From NCBI GenBank assembly GCA_012932295.1, contig JAAONU010000001.1, forward strand, positions 60,452,927-60,516,926: a stretch of 64,000 nucleotides of DNA, written 5' to 3'. Position 1 is the first letter of the stretch, and each line of letters starts with the position of its first letter. A program made the translations under genes and the position numbers. This DNA comes from Cyclina sinensis (taxonomy: Eukaryota > Mollusca > Bivalvia > Venerida > Veneridae). Positions 12,801-24,128 of the stretch are shown one piece after another. The notes below the pieces were generated by a model. That model saw nothing but the letters and a program-made list of their open reading frames with translations, had not been told where the DNA came from and searched no databases.

Positions 12801-15800
12801 AAAAATGTGCATTACCTTAGTAATAATATGTCTGAACAGACAGATCTTCAATTTAAAGATATATATTAAATTCCTTTTAATTTACATCTGCAAACAAAAT
12901 AGAGTGATGTAGCTTAAGGTTCCTAGAAAATACAATAAAAACCATACACTCCATTTGAATTTTCCTTGTTATAAATGTTTTTACTAATTAACTTATCTAT
13001 TTATATTTATTACTCATTTATTTGAACTCAACTGCAACATAAGGTCTCATAACTTGTTTTAGGCACTGTCTAAACACCACTCACAAAGAGAGCAAGAGTA
13101 TTTTTCATCAGTTGTACCTCACAGCTGGGTAAATAAAGGCATGTAACAGACTTATGTCTTTGCCAATAAAAACATCTCATACTCTGGCTGAGGCTGAAAA
13201 TTAAGACCTTTCAAACTACAGGCTTATACCTAGCCTATGAGCTATAAAGGTTTTCACATCTTTTTAAAGGTCAGTATTGGAATGCTCTTAAAACTTTGGA
13301 TTTTTTGTACTGTGACATTTCTGGTGAGAGTTTTTGTATGAATATAACTTGCTACACTGAAATGTTAAACTACAAGTTCACCTTTTCAAACTGTAAGTTA
13401 TTACACAGAAAGGGGAAAAAGGGGACAATAAAAGAGATCTGGTCATCACCTTTGGTGAAATAACCATATAATAGACAGCTACAAGTTCCTCAAATCATGA
13501 CTCAGGTCAGAAGCATGGTTCCAATATATGACCTTTAATCCCTGTGACAATCATTTCCAAAGCAGAATTTTTTGGGCAATCAAAGACAAAGACCATTTGA
13601 AAATATGAAAATAAAAAATTAAAAAAGGAACAAAACTAAATACCTTGTTCTTCATCCTCTTTTAACAGTCTATTCAGGTATTGGTTGAGTGTTCCAATGA
13701 AGTAATAAAATCGCAGCTGCAGAAGACATAACCAGAGATTATGTGTGATAAACTTTGGTTGTAGAAGACAACTCTTCAAACTGGGTAAGTCTGGCTTGGC
13801 ATCTGAACCATCAGCTTCACAGAAAATATAAACACTCTCATAACTAATAGGATTTTCTGCCAGTAAAGACAGAATCAAGGAAACAGCAAGTATGGCAGCT
13901 TGCATTCAACACTTACATTATCTTCCTTGCTTATGAAATTGAAAAGACAGGTTTTTATTTGCTATAAAAGCTAATCCTTGCATCCAATACAAACAAAAGT
14001 TTACATACTTGGTGTCTGCAATCTGAAAGAATTCTTTAAACTTCTGATGAAATAAAAACAACAGTTACTGAGTGATAATACACAGAACTATTGTTTTTGA
14101 GTTGAAAGGTTAGTCTTGAATCCTGCAGCTTTTGATGATGACATGGAGGTTGTGGAAGAATTTTAAAGTTATTCTACATTCTCTTTCCTTTATCTTTTTT
14201 CATGCAGTCCAATATCAAAAAAAAATTTTCTTAAAAAACAAACAGTGTCAGAATCAGTGAGGATTCTTAAAAAAATGCAGACATGATTTACCTCAGGAAC
14301 AACATTACAAAGCAAAATAATTACTTAACAATTAAAGTCAGTAAATAGATTAATTCATTTAAATCTGAGTCATTTTACTCATTTGGAAGACATATTCTTT
14401 CATTCATATTATCAAATTCCAGCTTCTACCTGTCTGGGTATTCTTCTTCAATAGTTCAATCCCCGCCTCTTTATCTTCTGGAAGCTCTGACTCATGACCT
14501 GTCTTGACCTCTGGCTTTGATATGAAGTCTTTTGGCAGGAAGAAAAACGTACTGACCAGCAGCAGGATGTGCATGACTGCAATAATGATGAACATGTTCT
14601 GTCTGCTAAACCCGTTCTCATAAGCAATCTACAAACAACAACATTTTACTTTATTTATGCATCATGTCAAACAACAGAAATAACTATACTATGATCCGAG
14701 ACACAGGCTTACCATTCAACCATAATATCACATGATACGCAGTCCAGCTGAAGTAATGACCTACTTAAGAGTAGCAGTTTAAGGATGTGTTTATCAAATT
14801 TTTAAAAGCAGCATGAATTTTCAATGAAAACTGATAAAAATAAATAAAAAGCTTTCCAAGTTTCTAAACAAGAGCTGTCGTATTTTCTAAGTTGAAAAGT
14901 GGCCATAATTCAAACAAAATGCTTGACACAGTTACCTCCTCTTGTTAGCAGAGTAAGCTCTTGATGGTAACAAGTATTGTAAGTTTCAGGGCTATATCTG
15001 CAAGGGTTAGGTGAATAATGTTACCTTGCCGAAAAACTTTAACCTGAACTAACGCCGACGCCTGGGCGAGAACTATAGCCCTCCTTATTCTTCGAATAGT
15101 CGAGTTAAAAATAATTGTTGACAGATTGACCATTGAAATAGATTTACAAATTCTATAAATAACATATGCAAGTCAGAACTATACTCATTAATATACTTTA
15201 AATTTGTTTTAATACATAACACTTTGATGAATGGTTATAAAAAAATAGCATTAAATGAGACAGAACTAAGACTATCACCAAAACAAACCTTAACTATCAG
15301 CATGACAGCAGATGACATGTCAAAACCACCACACAACAATCCCACCACAGAGGAACTGCCAACCAGGAACAAGTTGGACACCTGAAACACATACATTTCA
15401 TCAGCTTAATAGCACAATATACATTTATGTAAGTTTTATACTTAGCTGCTAATTCATGGATTTCACAGTACATGACCTGAAGTCTACATTTACCTTAATA
15501 TGGCAACCAAAAATACTGTTTATTTTTTTAAAATTCATGTTCAAAATGGCCAAGATGTAGGATGGTTGACATAAATGTTCAAAATACACCTTCCAGTATA
15601 GCTGACCTTTAAGATTAATCTTAATACTTAACATTACATCACCCATGCAGACCACTGAATTTTCCGTGATACTCTTCCGCCAAGACTTTGCACCTGACTT
15701 TTTGATAGAACGAGCAGATTGGAAGCTGACTTATACTTTTAAGTGCAATGTTAACCTTACTAATGAGATAAAGAAATCCAGCCAATAAAAACAGTCTTAG

Positions 15801-18800
15801 ATTTTAAATAGCAGTAAATTTAGTCAAAATTAATTTATTTGTGTCATCCTAAAAAGGCAAACCATGCATTACAAAATCTTCTTTATGTAACATTTTACCT
15901 TCCAGTTTACAACCTGTTCAGACAACACTGTCTAGCATCTTACGGGCAAACAATTATTTACTTTTCTTTCACTACATGTAGCTAATGACTCACCAGCCTA
16001 CCAGCCAGTAAGCTATAATCGGGGGGTTCAACTTCAGTACTAGGCCAATATATAGGCTGAACATGTAAAAAAAACATTTTCATTTCAGTTAAAGTTAGTT
16101 CCCAAATATCTTATCACACTAAGACGCCTTCATTATTGGGTAGGAGAGATGATAGTTTCTTAATGGCTAATACAAACCCTTAAGGCTATATTCTTTTCAT
16201 CAACAAGAAAGGGTCATTGAAGAAAACCTTTACTAAACATGACCTGTCAGTAACCTAGTAGCACTAGGAAAGTGTGACCCTGCTTTTTTTTAAACATAAT
16301 ACAACCAACTACCGGTATGAGGTTACATGTAACCTGAAAGTGCACACTACCATCAATACTGTAACCTAGGTAGGAGTGTCTCAATATAACTGTATACTGT
16401 TAAACCTTGGTATTCACCTGAAAAATATTGTACTGTGGTAAAACTGTCACCTAGCACTTTTGGGTGGTATTTTGTAGCTAACTGCCACCTTCCATGATCA
16501 TTAGTAAAAAACTTTCTTTTTTCATCATTTAATAGCTAAAAACAAGTCTATCTTTAGCAAGTTTATATCAATGACAACTAGAACTATCGCTGAATGCGAT
16601 TCATACCCCCACCAATGTCCTTGACAGAAGACGACATGGAAAGGTGGTTAAGGGAATAACTTTAGTGGCACAAATACATATACATAAAAAGAAATTATCT
16701 CTGGTGAAAAAAACAAACAAATTGTACAGATAATAGTATAAATATATATTGTCAAATCATGTTTGAAACAGTTACAAATAACCTTTCATTTTCATGAATA
16801 TCTGTTCTAGTTTAAGAAACATTTAAGTATTAATGGTTATATCAGAACATTTTCTAAGCCTAAAAGGAGCATAATTTGTGTCATAATTCAATGGAACTGT
16901 AGAATTTTCGTCATCTGAGCTTGCTTGTAACCATTCATATAAATTTTAAGTTTCAAGTAAATATCTGTTTTGGTTTAAGAAATATTATAGTAAATAAATT
17001 TAAAGACATAAAAATGGACTTAACTTTGTCAAAATACAATACAAAGTTATCCCCCCCCCCCACTTTTTATAGTTATGAAACTTGACCTGCATATCTTACT
17101 TGCCACACTTCGTATATATTTGAAGTTTCAAATGATTATCTGCTCTAGTTTTAGAAATATTCAAGTACATGTTAAAATTTCAGAACATTTTCTAGGTCAA
17201 TTTTTGACCTTCAAGTGTGGCCTTGACCTTAAGCTGGCACAAGGGTAAGATGGGTTCTGCACATTGCCCAGTTGGGGTGAACATTTGAGTCAAGTTTGAA
17301 GAAAATCCTTCCATTAGTATAGAATTTATAGAGCGGACACAACATATTGTCTAGTATTGATTGTAAGTAAATTAAAAGACTTAAAAAGGGGCATAACTTT
17401 GTCAAAATGCAATACAGAGTTATGAAACTTGACCTGCATATCTTACTTGTGATACCTCATATATCTTTAAGTTCCAAGCAAATACCTGTGCTAGTTTCAG
17501 AAATATTTAAGTACATGTTAAAATTTAAGAACATTTTCTAAGTCAGTTTTGACCTTCAAGTGTGACCTTGACTTTAAGCCCGCACAAAGGTAACATGGGT
17601 TCTGCGTATAACCTTGTTAAGTTGAACGTTTCAGTAAAGTTTGAAGAAAATTCTTTCATTAGTATAGGATTTATAGAGTGGACACGACATATTGTCTAAT
17701 ATTTGATTGTATGTAAATTTGAAGACTTAAAAAGGGGCATAACTTTGTCAAAATGCAATACAGAGTTATGAAACTTGACCTGCATATCCTAATTGTGACA
17801 CTTCATATATATTTCAAGTTTCAAGCAAATACGTTTTCTAGTTTCAGAAATATTCAAATACATGTTAAAATTTAAGAATATTTTCTAAGTCAATTTTTGA
17901 CCTTCAAGTGTGACCTTGACCTTGAGCTGACACATGGGCAACATGGGTTCTGCACATCCCCTTGTTGAGGTGAACATTTCAGCCAAGTTTGAAGAAAATC
18001 CTTCAGTTGGTATAGGATTTATAGAGCGGACACGATAATGGAGACGGACGGATGGACGGACAGAGGCGACAAAGCGAATCCATTATAGCCCCCCCCACAT
18101 TTTGTGGTGGGGGTATAATAACCATAATGTGTCTGGTCAGATAGGTGCATGCTTTCTTAACAAAGAGCAATAACTCTGGAAATAGTGAAGATGGAGTTAT
18201 GATTCTTGGACACTGCACTTCCCCTCATTGTGATTGACAACTGTGTTAAGTTGCAATGAATTCCAACCAGTAGTTTTCAAGTTATGCTCCGGACAAGGAA
18301 AACAAAAGGCAATAACTCTGAAAATAGTGAAGATGGAGTTATGATTCTTGGACACTGCACTTCCTCTCATTGTGCTTGACCATTGTATGAAGTTACATTG
18401 AATTCCAACCAGTAGTTTTCAAGTTATGCTCTGGACAAAGTAAACCCCGACTGACCGCCCAACCAACCACCGGGTGACTCCTATATACCCCCCAAACTTC
18501 GTTTTGGGCATATAATTAAACAAAAAAATTTTTTCAAGCAAACTTCAAGATAAAAATACATTATATTCAACATAGACTTGAGCTATTATGCAGTCGAAGG
18601 GAAGGAACATTACATAAATAAAAAGCACAGAGTACACAACAGATTGAAATCCAGATATTACAATCATTTCTGTTCAATGCTATTTGTAAGCTTTGACCTG
18701 TCAAGCCATGATTCTAGTCAAACTGCTGTGTTACTCTGGGGTTAATAAATGCTAAAGTTGAACTTATATAATTAATGCATCACTCTGAAAAGCATAAAAA

Positions 18801-20523
18801 AGTTAGCATATACAGCAATACAATTCATTTAAACTATCGTATACTGTGTTTGACAGTGTCTTACCTCGACTTATCTAAACCTAGCTGTAAAAACTGAACA
18901 TCAGAAAAATCATTAAAAAAGATACCGCTACTGTATAATGTGACAGCAAAACATCTTTCTCACACAAATAAACAGAAGTCTACTGAATGATTATAATTGG
19001 TCTGAAAAACAAACAAACAAAAAACAGTAAGAATGATTTTATGAGAAATGTTTTTAAGAACATCTGTGAGCTCCAAAGTTGACAGGCTGGGATGGTAGAA
19101 GTAACAGTTGTCAAAATTTGCTTGGAACACCTTGACTTCTGAAACAACTGTAAGACTATCCCTTTAAACGCAATACCTGAACTGATTTAAAATACGAATA
19201 AATGCAACAGGTTCTACTGTAAAGCATAGTGATATATCCCATCAAAATCACCATATTATTAATATGTCAATTATTTTAAATTCAACACAGGAAGATTAAT
19301 TAACATTAAAATATAGAGAATTTGGTATCAGAAAAAAACACACCTGCATATTTGTGACCAGGATAGGTAGACCTCCTATACCAATAAGAGACAGACCAGG
19401 GAACATCAACCAGGGGTTCTCCTTGCTGATAAATGCCATCATAAGACACCCCGAGACGTACATCACACTGAAATACACAGGCTGCTCTAGCACAACAAGT
19501 AAAGATAACATTCTGTTACTAATCCATTTATTACATATCTTGAAAACCTTAGGTTAATTCTAATTTGTAAGAAGTTCGAAGCTCAAAAAGTTTCAATTAA
19601 GTAAGAAGTTGTCAATTAGACTAAACTAATAACCTATGACTGAGCAATGCTGTATGTTCACTATGTAGTACTGTCGTAGAAGAATAAAAAAGCACTAAAT
19701 GACTTCTATTCAATCGCCTGTCAGCTGCCTGGCTTATATGACATTATAGTAGTGTGACCATTTTGTGGGTCTTGAGTTCAAATCTACCACGGGGTTTAAA
19801 GCTTAATACAATGAACACTGAACAAAACCTTGTAGTCACTTCAGTCAAGTTAATGACAACCGACTGACAAGTTCGTGTATAAGTCAAGTTAATAGTGAAC
19901 AACTGCTTTATCTGGAAATAATCTTACTTACAAGGGATTCTGAATCGGAATCACACGTTCATAAGATAACTGGTTAGGTACCTGAAAAACTACACAATAT
20001 TGGTGAAAGATAATTACTATACTTACAATGAAATCAGACGAGTGACCCGTGTACCAAACTTGTAATTTACATGTCCGAGCACTGCACAACCCAAACAGAA
20101 CAGACCCGAGCCTATTGTAAAACAAAGTGCCATCAGACTGTCCTGAGACTTACATTGTGCCTTCTTCATGTTGGTCGGCAGTGTCACAACAGTAACATTA
20201 GAAAAAGGACTTCCTGGAGTAGTTGTTGCTGATATTTCTGAATTCCCAGTCGCATTTAATGCAACAACATTGACTTTACCGGGATCATTGTTAAGGCCCG
20301 AATAAACTACTCCTGAATCATTCTTACTAGCACTAGAATATTTTGCCATAGAACTGTTTGTTGTATCTTCACATGCATATATGCCTTCCGCCTTGAGAAC
20401 ATAATTAATGGAAGCCCATCCGTAAAGATGTCCCGCAAAAAAAAGGCATTCCATAAATGCCCAGCCGGCTATGATGAACTTCTTCCACCCTATGTCACCT
20501 TTGCTTGTGTCTGCTAGAACCAT
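6791..20523 (-). CDS. SLC43-family major facilitator transporter, complete, 9 coding exons, 546 aa
   Basis: Coding exons in transcript order: 20523-20027, 19467-19344, 15381-15289, 14628-14430, 13856-13644, 9335-9234, 8480-8291, 7712-7592, 6892-6791. All have AG/GT borders, the phases match at all eight junctions, and the total is 1641 nt including the TAG stop. Seen: an N-terminal membrane helix (about residues 14-34), a long loop with four N-glycosylation sequons (NSS, NDS, NAT, NVT) before the second helix, then motifs that line up with SLC43 proteins from memory: TRLIS, LITNLQ-like LVTNMQ, FDMSSAVMLIVK, FIGTLN, SRSFLY-like YRSFLY, FPSEYFG and the C-terminal FVHPLYLW. Family knowledge: SLC43A1/A2 (LAT3/LAT4) carry large neutral amino acids and SLC43A3 carries purine nucleobases, at the plasma membrane. 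Length fits (human members are about 490-570 aa). The substrate cannot be read from this sequence. The alignment is from memory, with no search run. Confidence 0.93.
7045..7472. repeat. 108-bp tandem array, four units, in SLC43-like intron 8
   Basis: Unit starts at ctagatcaaac: 7045, 7153, 7261 and 7369, exactly 108 bp apart. Each unit ends in a short stem (catcccccttt / gaaagggggtg). Because 108 is a multiple of 3, one plus-strand frame stays open through the array; that is a by-product, not a gene. Confidence 0.9.
7592..7712 (-). CDS. SLC43-like exon 8
   Basis: Acceptor gtaattccag, donor gtatgt; the first base completes an Ile codon and 40 full codons follow. It begins FPSEYFGILYGIM, the conserved F-P-S-E-x-F-G motif of the family, and ends YPEGAQH in phase 0. 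Confidence 0.94.
8291..8480 (-). CDS. SLC43-like exon 7
   Basis: Acceptor ttacattgcag, donor gtaagt, phase 1 in and phase 2 out. It encodes two hydrophobic helices (from MPAVLPLALACFMSVLL and ILVLVPIIELLYIIFIV) and YRSFLYSLAAAFISAM, the counterpart of SRSFLYGSNAAF in human SLC43A3. Confidence 0.93.
9234..9335 (-). CDS. SLC43-like exon 6, with its 5' edge inside a 39-bp minisatellite
   Basis: Acceptor ctcatttcag before 9335, donor gtgaga after 9234, phase 1 at both ends. It reads VSYFTDICFYTMMGGLLTSF then FSGFVYDWQKRICA, a helix and short loop that match the family. The first ten or so codons and the splice site are one unit of a minisatellite that runs on into intron 5 (see 9318-11150), so the true acceptor competes with several near-identical copies upstream. 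Confidence 0.9.
9318..9418 (-). repeat. 39-bp minisatellite, left part, covering the exon 6 acceptor
   Basis: Copies of acttactga recur at 9331, 9370 and 9407. On the gene's strand each unit reads as ttatttcag followed by taagttat, so each is a copy of the exon 6 3' splice site. The array resumes at 10897 after a transposable element. Confidence 0.85.
9419..10896. mobile_element. hairpin-ended tandem-repeat element, family B, copy 1
   Basis: The left end ctagaactatcgctgaatgc then CATACCCCCACCA; the right end has a C-rich tract, a stem (CCACATTTTGTGG) and GGTATAATA, so ATACCCCCACC is inverted at the two ends. The core is about four diverged units of ~300 bp, each with gggttctgcacat, agcggacacgacat and gaccttcaagtgtgacc. 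No coding capacity. It sits inside the 39-bp minisatellite of intron 5. The second copy is 16576-18119. Confidence 0.82.
10897..11190 (-). repeat. 39-bp minisatellite, right part, in SLC43-like intron 5
   Basis: Units start near 10924, 10964, 11003, 11042, 11083 and 11122 (39-41 bp). The minus strand is open through the array and repeats a 13-residue motif (VSYFTDICYIVIS), whose first eight residues are those that begin exon 6. See findings. Confidence 0.88.
11191..13643. other. SLC43-like intron 5, remaining sequence
   Basis: AT-rich unique-looking intron. No exon, RNA gene or repeat could be supported; the small frames at 11374-11619 and 11820-12265 lack any context. Confidence 0.6.
13644..13856 (-). 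CDS. SLC43-like exon 5
   Basis: Acceptor actggcag, donor gtattt, phase 1 at both ends. It completes the central loop and enters the second half of the carrier with HNLWLCLLQLRFYYFIGTLN, which parallels the [21 protein letters not shown] region of human SLC43A3 (recalled). Confidence 0.92.
14430..14628 (-). CDS. SLC43-like exon 4
   Basis: Acceptor gtttgtag, donor gtagaa, ending in phase 1. It reads IAYENGFSRQNMFIIIAVMH, a helix rich in Leu/Phe with FFLPKDF, then a charged cytoplasmic stretch (PEVKTGHESELPEDKEA) that fits the large central loop of the family. Confidence 0.92.
15289..15381 (-). CDS. SLC43-like exon 3
   Basis: 31 codons in phase 0 between acceptor gtttcag and donor gtttgt. It reads VSNLFLVGSS through GGFDMSSAVMLIVK; the FD-SSAV segment is the most recognisable SLC43 signature in the gene. 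Confidence 0.94.
15382..16575. other. SLC43-like intron 3, left part
   Basis: No gene seen. It is AT-rich intron up to the family B element at 16576. Confidence 0.6.
16576..18119. mobile_element. hairpin-ended tandem-repeat element, family B, copy 2
   Basis: Same left end as the copy at 9419 (ctagaactatcgctgaatgc) and same right end with a C-rich tract, a CCACATTTTGTGG stem and GGTATAATA. Core units of ~300 bp; a run of ten C lies at about 17051-17060. Both copies lie in introns of the same gene and in the same orientation. Confidence 0.82.
18120..18518. mobile_element. hairpin-ended element, family D fragment, two ~144-bp units
   Basis: Two copies of gcaataactctg...aatagtgaagatggagtt about 144 bp apart, then a 3' block ending in a stem (CCCAAAC/GTTTTGGG, about 18491-18508) and GCATATAAT. 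It abuts the right end of the family B copy. Its left end is not clear. Confidence 0.7.
18519..19343. other. SLC43-like intron 2 (right part), no feature seen
   Basis: AT-rich sequence without recognisable genes or repeats. Confidence 0.55.
19344..19467 (-). CDS. SLC43-like exon 2
   Basis: The acceptor tttcag precedes 19467; the first base completes codon 166 as Phe. It reads VMYVSGCLMM onward and ends ILVTNMQ at donor gtgtgt, phase 0. It matches the second to third helix region of SLC43 proteins. Confidence 0.92.
19725..19800 (+). repeat. possible tRNA-derived SINE fragment
   Basis: Contains a B-box-like gagttcaaatctacc, as in the 3' half of a tRNA-derived SINE head. The A box is weak, so this is tentative. 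It lies in SLC43-like intron 1. Confidence 0.3.
19932..19981 (-). other. cryptic 50-bp exon candidate in SLC43-like intron 1
   Basis: A 50-bp interval bounded by a good acceptor (agtttttcag) and a consensus donor gtaagt on the gene's strand. Joined after exon 1 it would shift the frame and stop after ten codons. It could be a poison exon or a chance pair of sites. Confidence 0.3.
20027..20523 (-). CDS. SLC43-like exon 1 (coding start)
   Basis: Starts with ATG at 20523 (MVLADTSKGD) and ends at donor gtaagt with two bases of codon 166 (phase 2). It encodes the first helix, the glycosylated extracellular loop (four N-X-S/T sites) and the next helix, ending VTRLIS. Upstream, a pyrimidine-rich tract ending ctag puts a likely 3' splice site at 20556/20555, so the 5' UTR is probably split and the promoter lies further right, unidentified. 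Confidence 0.93.
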
Positions 20524-20559
20524 TTTTGACCTTTGACTATCACAGTCCTATTCCTCTAG

Positions 20560-21196
20560 AAAAGTGTAAGAGATGCAAACAGGCAACTTCAGTCACTTTC
20601 TTCTTAATATTCTAAAAATAATATAGTGACCTTGAACAAGTGACCTTTTCAAAAATCATCTTTCAGCTGTCATGATTATTGTATATGCCATGAAATGTCA
20701 GTCCACACTAGTTGCCCTGAAAAACAACAAAATAATGAAGATTGAAACACAAATTTATAACTATATAGACAGAGTGAACTTTTAGGATTAGACTTCAATC
20801 TGCACATGAACTTTAAAAAATGAAACAACTGCACTGCAGTAAAACAAGATTTTCTTTTATCAATGCAATGATTATGTAATACTAGCTAGGCTCATCAAGG
20901 TTAAATGTATATAGATAAATCATACAGATTATACGGCCATGCATTAACTGCAGAATTTAGCTATTTTTGCCCCAACAATCCATAATGATTCTGACCAATG
21001 CATGCTTCCAACATTAATATTATGAATTATAGAAACAAAATTAACATTAACATCTTTCTTTTATAATTTACTAAGACTGTACTAAATTGTCTACAGGCAT
21101 CAAGGCATCAGGGAGATCACAAAAGCTCACCTTGAGGTCAAAGTGCTCAGGTGAGCTAATGATATCAACTTATGTTAAACATTATATTCAGATAGA
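20560..21196. other. upstream of the SLC43-like coding start; solitary family A end
   Basis: Mostly unremarkable sequence that should hold 5' UTR intron. At about 21110-21162 is an isolated copy of the family A terminus (aaaagctcacctt, gtgctcaggtgagcta). Confidence 0.5.
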
Positions 21197-21604
21197 TTAG
21201 GCCTAAAATAAAATATTGTTTGTTTCTCCTCCCGCTACCTACCCACAAAAATCATAGCTACCCAAAATTTTTATTGCAAAACAAACAAAACAAGTTTGTA
21301 TTGCACATGGAAGCAAAGTATGTCAATGAGAATCACATCTTTATATTTGACTCATATTTTTGCATTGAAAATATGCAAATTGGTATGTATATATTGAATA
21401 AAACTTTGAAACTTTAACTGATGCTAAGCACTCACAATTTCTGCTTCTTTGAAATCCATATACCAGTAATTCAGATACATAAATTATATTATCAATAAAA
21501 AATATTTTAGATTAAAAAAAAAGTATTTTACTTACCTACCTACTCTACCCAAACTGGTATGAGTTGTGGGAGGGGAAACAAAAAATATTTTATTTTAGGC
21601 CTAA
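21197..21604. mobile_element. 408-bp inverted-repeat element (MITE-like)
   Basis: Termini TTAGGCCTAAAATAAAATAT and its inverse close the element; the inverted match runs about 35 bp with few differences and continues as TTTGTTTC and CCTCCC. The very end contains the palindrome TAGGCCTA. No coding capacity. Confidence 0.8.
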
Positions 21605-23400
21605 AATTGTTGTGTAAGCTGTATTCTTGTCAATTGTATACAAAAACTACAGACCAGGAAAGCTCATTTCAAGTATTTTCACACATCATCTGATCAAAAT
21701 CTTTAGACATAATAGGTTTCACATCATATATCTTCATATGATAAGACTTATATTCACCAATAACATCTATGAGATCTAGGTTAATCCAACTGATTGCATT
21801 ATCTGTAAAATGTATGCATAAAAAAGTGAAAAACAATAAATCTATACCTTCTCTAAATAAATTCACTATTTTTTTTAATCTAACCCACTCCCCGATTCAT
21901 ATGCATTAAAATGTTATGATAAATATAAATAATTTCAACCACTTTACCTTGAACACTATCCAAATTTAAATTACAGTGTATTTATCCAGTGTGTCCAAAA
22001 CCTGGAGCAGTTATACATGCACTACCAAATAAATACTTTTCACAAGCAACAACACTTTGCTCAGTTATACAAAATAATGATGCAGTGTTCAAAATTTTTA
22101 ACTTGGTTTCCAAACTCTTTTTTTTTTTTTTTAAAGTTATTACAACATGTCATGAGAAAGCGAAACTAAATTGTTCAGACTTCAACAAATCCTTCCTTTA
22201 CAAGATTAGCTGAAGCTTTCTGTACTGATTGATGTATAGGTGAGATACAATACTGAGCCTTACTGTGGCAAAACAGTCCTCATTTTAGGCCAGGAAAAAT
22301 ACTGTGACTTTTTTTTTATTAACAATTTTGCAGTACTACTGATTATGTGTTTTCGCAGTCAAGGTGATTACCGGGTATTTTTTCTCAAAAAAATTATTAA
22401 TTTGTAATATGAAAAATCGTCAAATATTTTTTTTTTTATTTATCATGTTCTAACATAAAAAAGTATCATAAGTATTAACAAAACTCCAATAACTAATTAC
22501 CAGTACCTATCATAATATATTATAATTTACAACAATAGTTCATAATTTAAATCATGTCCCTTTTTGTGTGACTGGGCTCAAAGAAAGTTATGTAGTGCAA
22601 AAAAGCCTTCATGGACATTTTATCCCTACTGGGTACATTCAATATCCTAGAGGGATATCCTGATATTTAGAGGTCACAGCAAAAAGAATATAAGTGTTTG
22701 TAGAAACACATACAAAATGGAACATTTCTGCTGTCACAGTCAAGGTATCATTCATTTGTCCATATAATTAGGTCAACTTCTAACATTTCAACAGAATTTT
22801 GTAATTTTAGAGAGAGCACAGGCTTGAAGCTTGTTAATCATAAAGGAAGTAGCAATGTATTTAGCACATTTTCATACAGTTAGGATATTATCAAACTTTG
22901 TATGAATAACATGACCTTTTAGTTTCTATATCTAACTTTTTTTTAAGTGTCCTTGTAAAATACAGCATCTACTGATGTCTCAGCGAATTTGTTAAATTTA
23001 TGAATGCTGTAAATGTTTGCACTGAACCACACTTTCTATAAGTGGGAGTCTGGAAGACCGGACAAAACGGAGAAACCAAACTATTAAAACTGAACATTTT
23101 AACAACTTTCAAAATGCAAAATTAATAAGCAAAACATGTGAACAAAAGAAACTACCGTATATGTAGTTTTTAAGAAATTGACCTCCCTTCTGTCCCCTTT
23201 AATTAAGATGACACCTAAAATATGAAACAGAAAGTAATCTTCCCTTATACTTCTTATCTGATAATACATTTTCTTCCCTTATAATTTTTTATATCTTCCT
23301 TAAAAACAGCTTCATATCTTTGATTCAAATTGCTTTTATGATTTCTTCAAACTAATTTAGGAAAATACATGTCTCAATAATTTCCTGTCAGGCCTACATG
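21605..23400. other. AT-rich intergenic sequence
   Basis: No gene seen. Poly-T runs near 22120, 22310 and 22430. Confidence 0.6.
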
Positions 23401-24128
23401 CAGGGGCGTAACGATACAGCTATCTCACAATACGTATCACGACAGGCAATGACAATGGGATACTTTTTGATACAATACACTGGCCATTGCAAAAAATCTG
23501 TAAAGAAAACTTTAAGTTCAAAAGCCTAAATAATTTATTTCCTAAACATTCATTGCACTTTTTACAATTGAACATTAGCTTATTTAAGCTTGAACATTAA
23601 CTTTATGACTAAAAAATCCAAACAAATAACTTAAAATCAGTGTTCAGTATACCTTGGCCTAGTGTATACTTAATAGCTTGCACAAGTTTACTGTGAATAG
23701 GAGAGCGAAGTCTGTTTTACAGTTCTGGTAATACAGTTCCTGAGAAATAAGGACAACTTGGAACATTGTATCTTGGTTCGAGTACATAAAGATGATGTTG
23801 AAAATCAAAGTTTTCCACCATTGAAAAAGGTTTAATATCATAAGCAATAAAAATCCAACTGCCATATTTATTGCCTTAGCTTTCAGATGCACTGAACCAA
23901 ATTTAGCCACTTCAATGCATCAGTTATATTTTGTTGTCTTTTAGGTTATTTCGTGGTCAAATTCAAATGCTGTAGGGCATGATGTTTGCTTTTTATGTGC
24001 GCTAGAAGTAGCGCTACTAGATTCTGAACTTGACAAGGGCGATCAGTGATCACATGTGTCGCCTGATGATAGCCAATTAAACAGTAGTATTGACAGGTGA
24101 TTGGAACAGTTTGTAGGCTAAAACGCAT
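23401..24128. repeat. possible hAT-type terminus and unique sequence
   Basis: caggggcgtaacgatacag at 23401 resembles the ends of hAT-type elements, and gatac motifs follow. No matching right end was found, so this is at most a fragment; the rest of the interval shows nothing. Confidence 0.35.
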
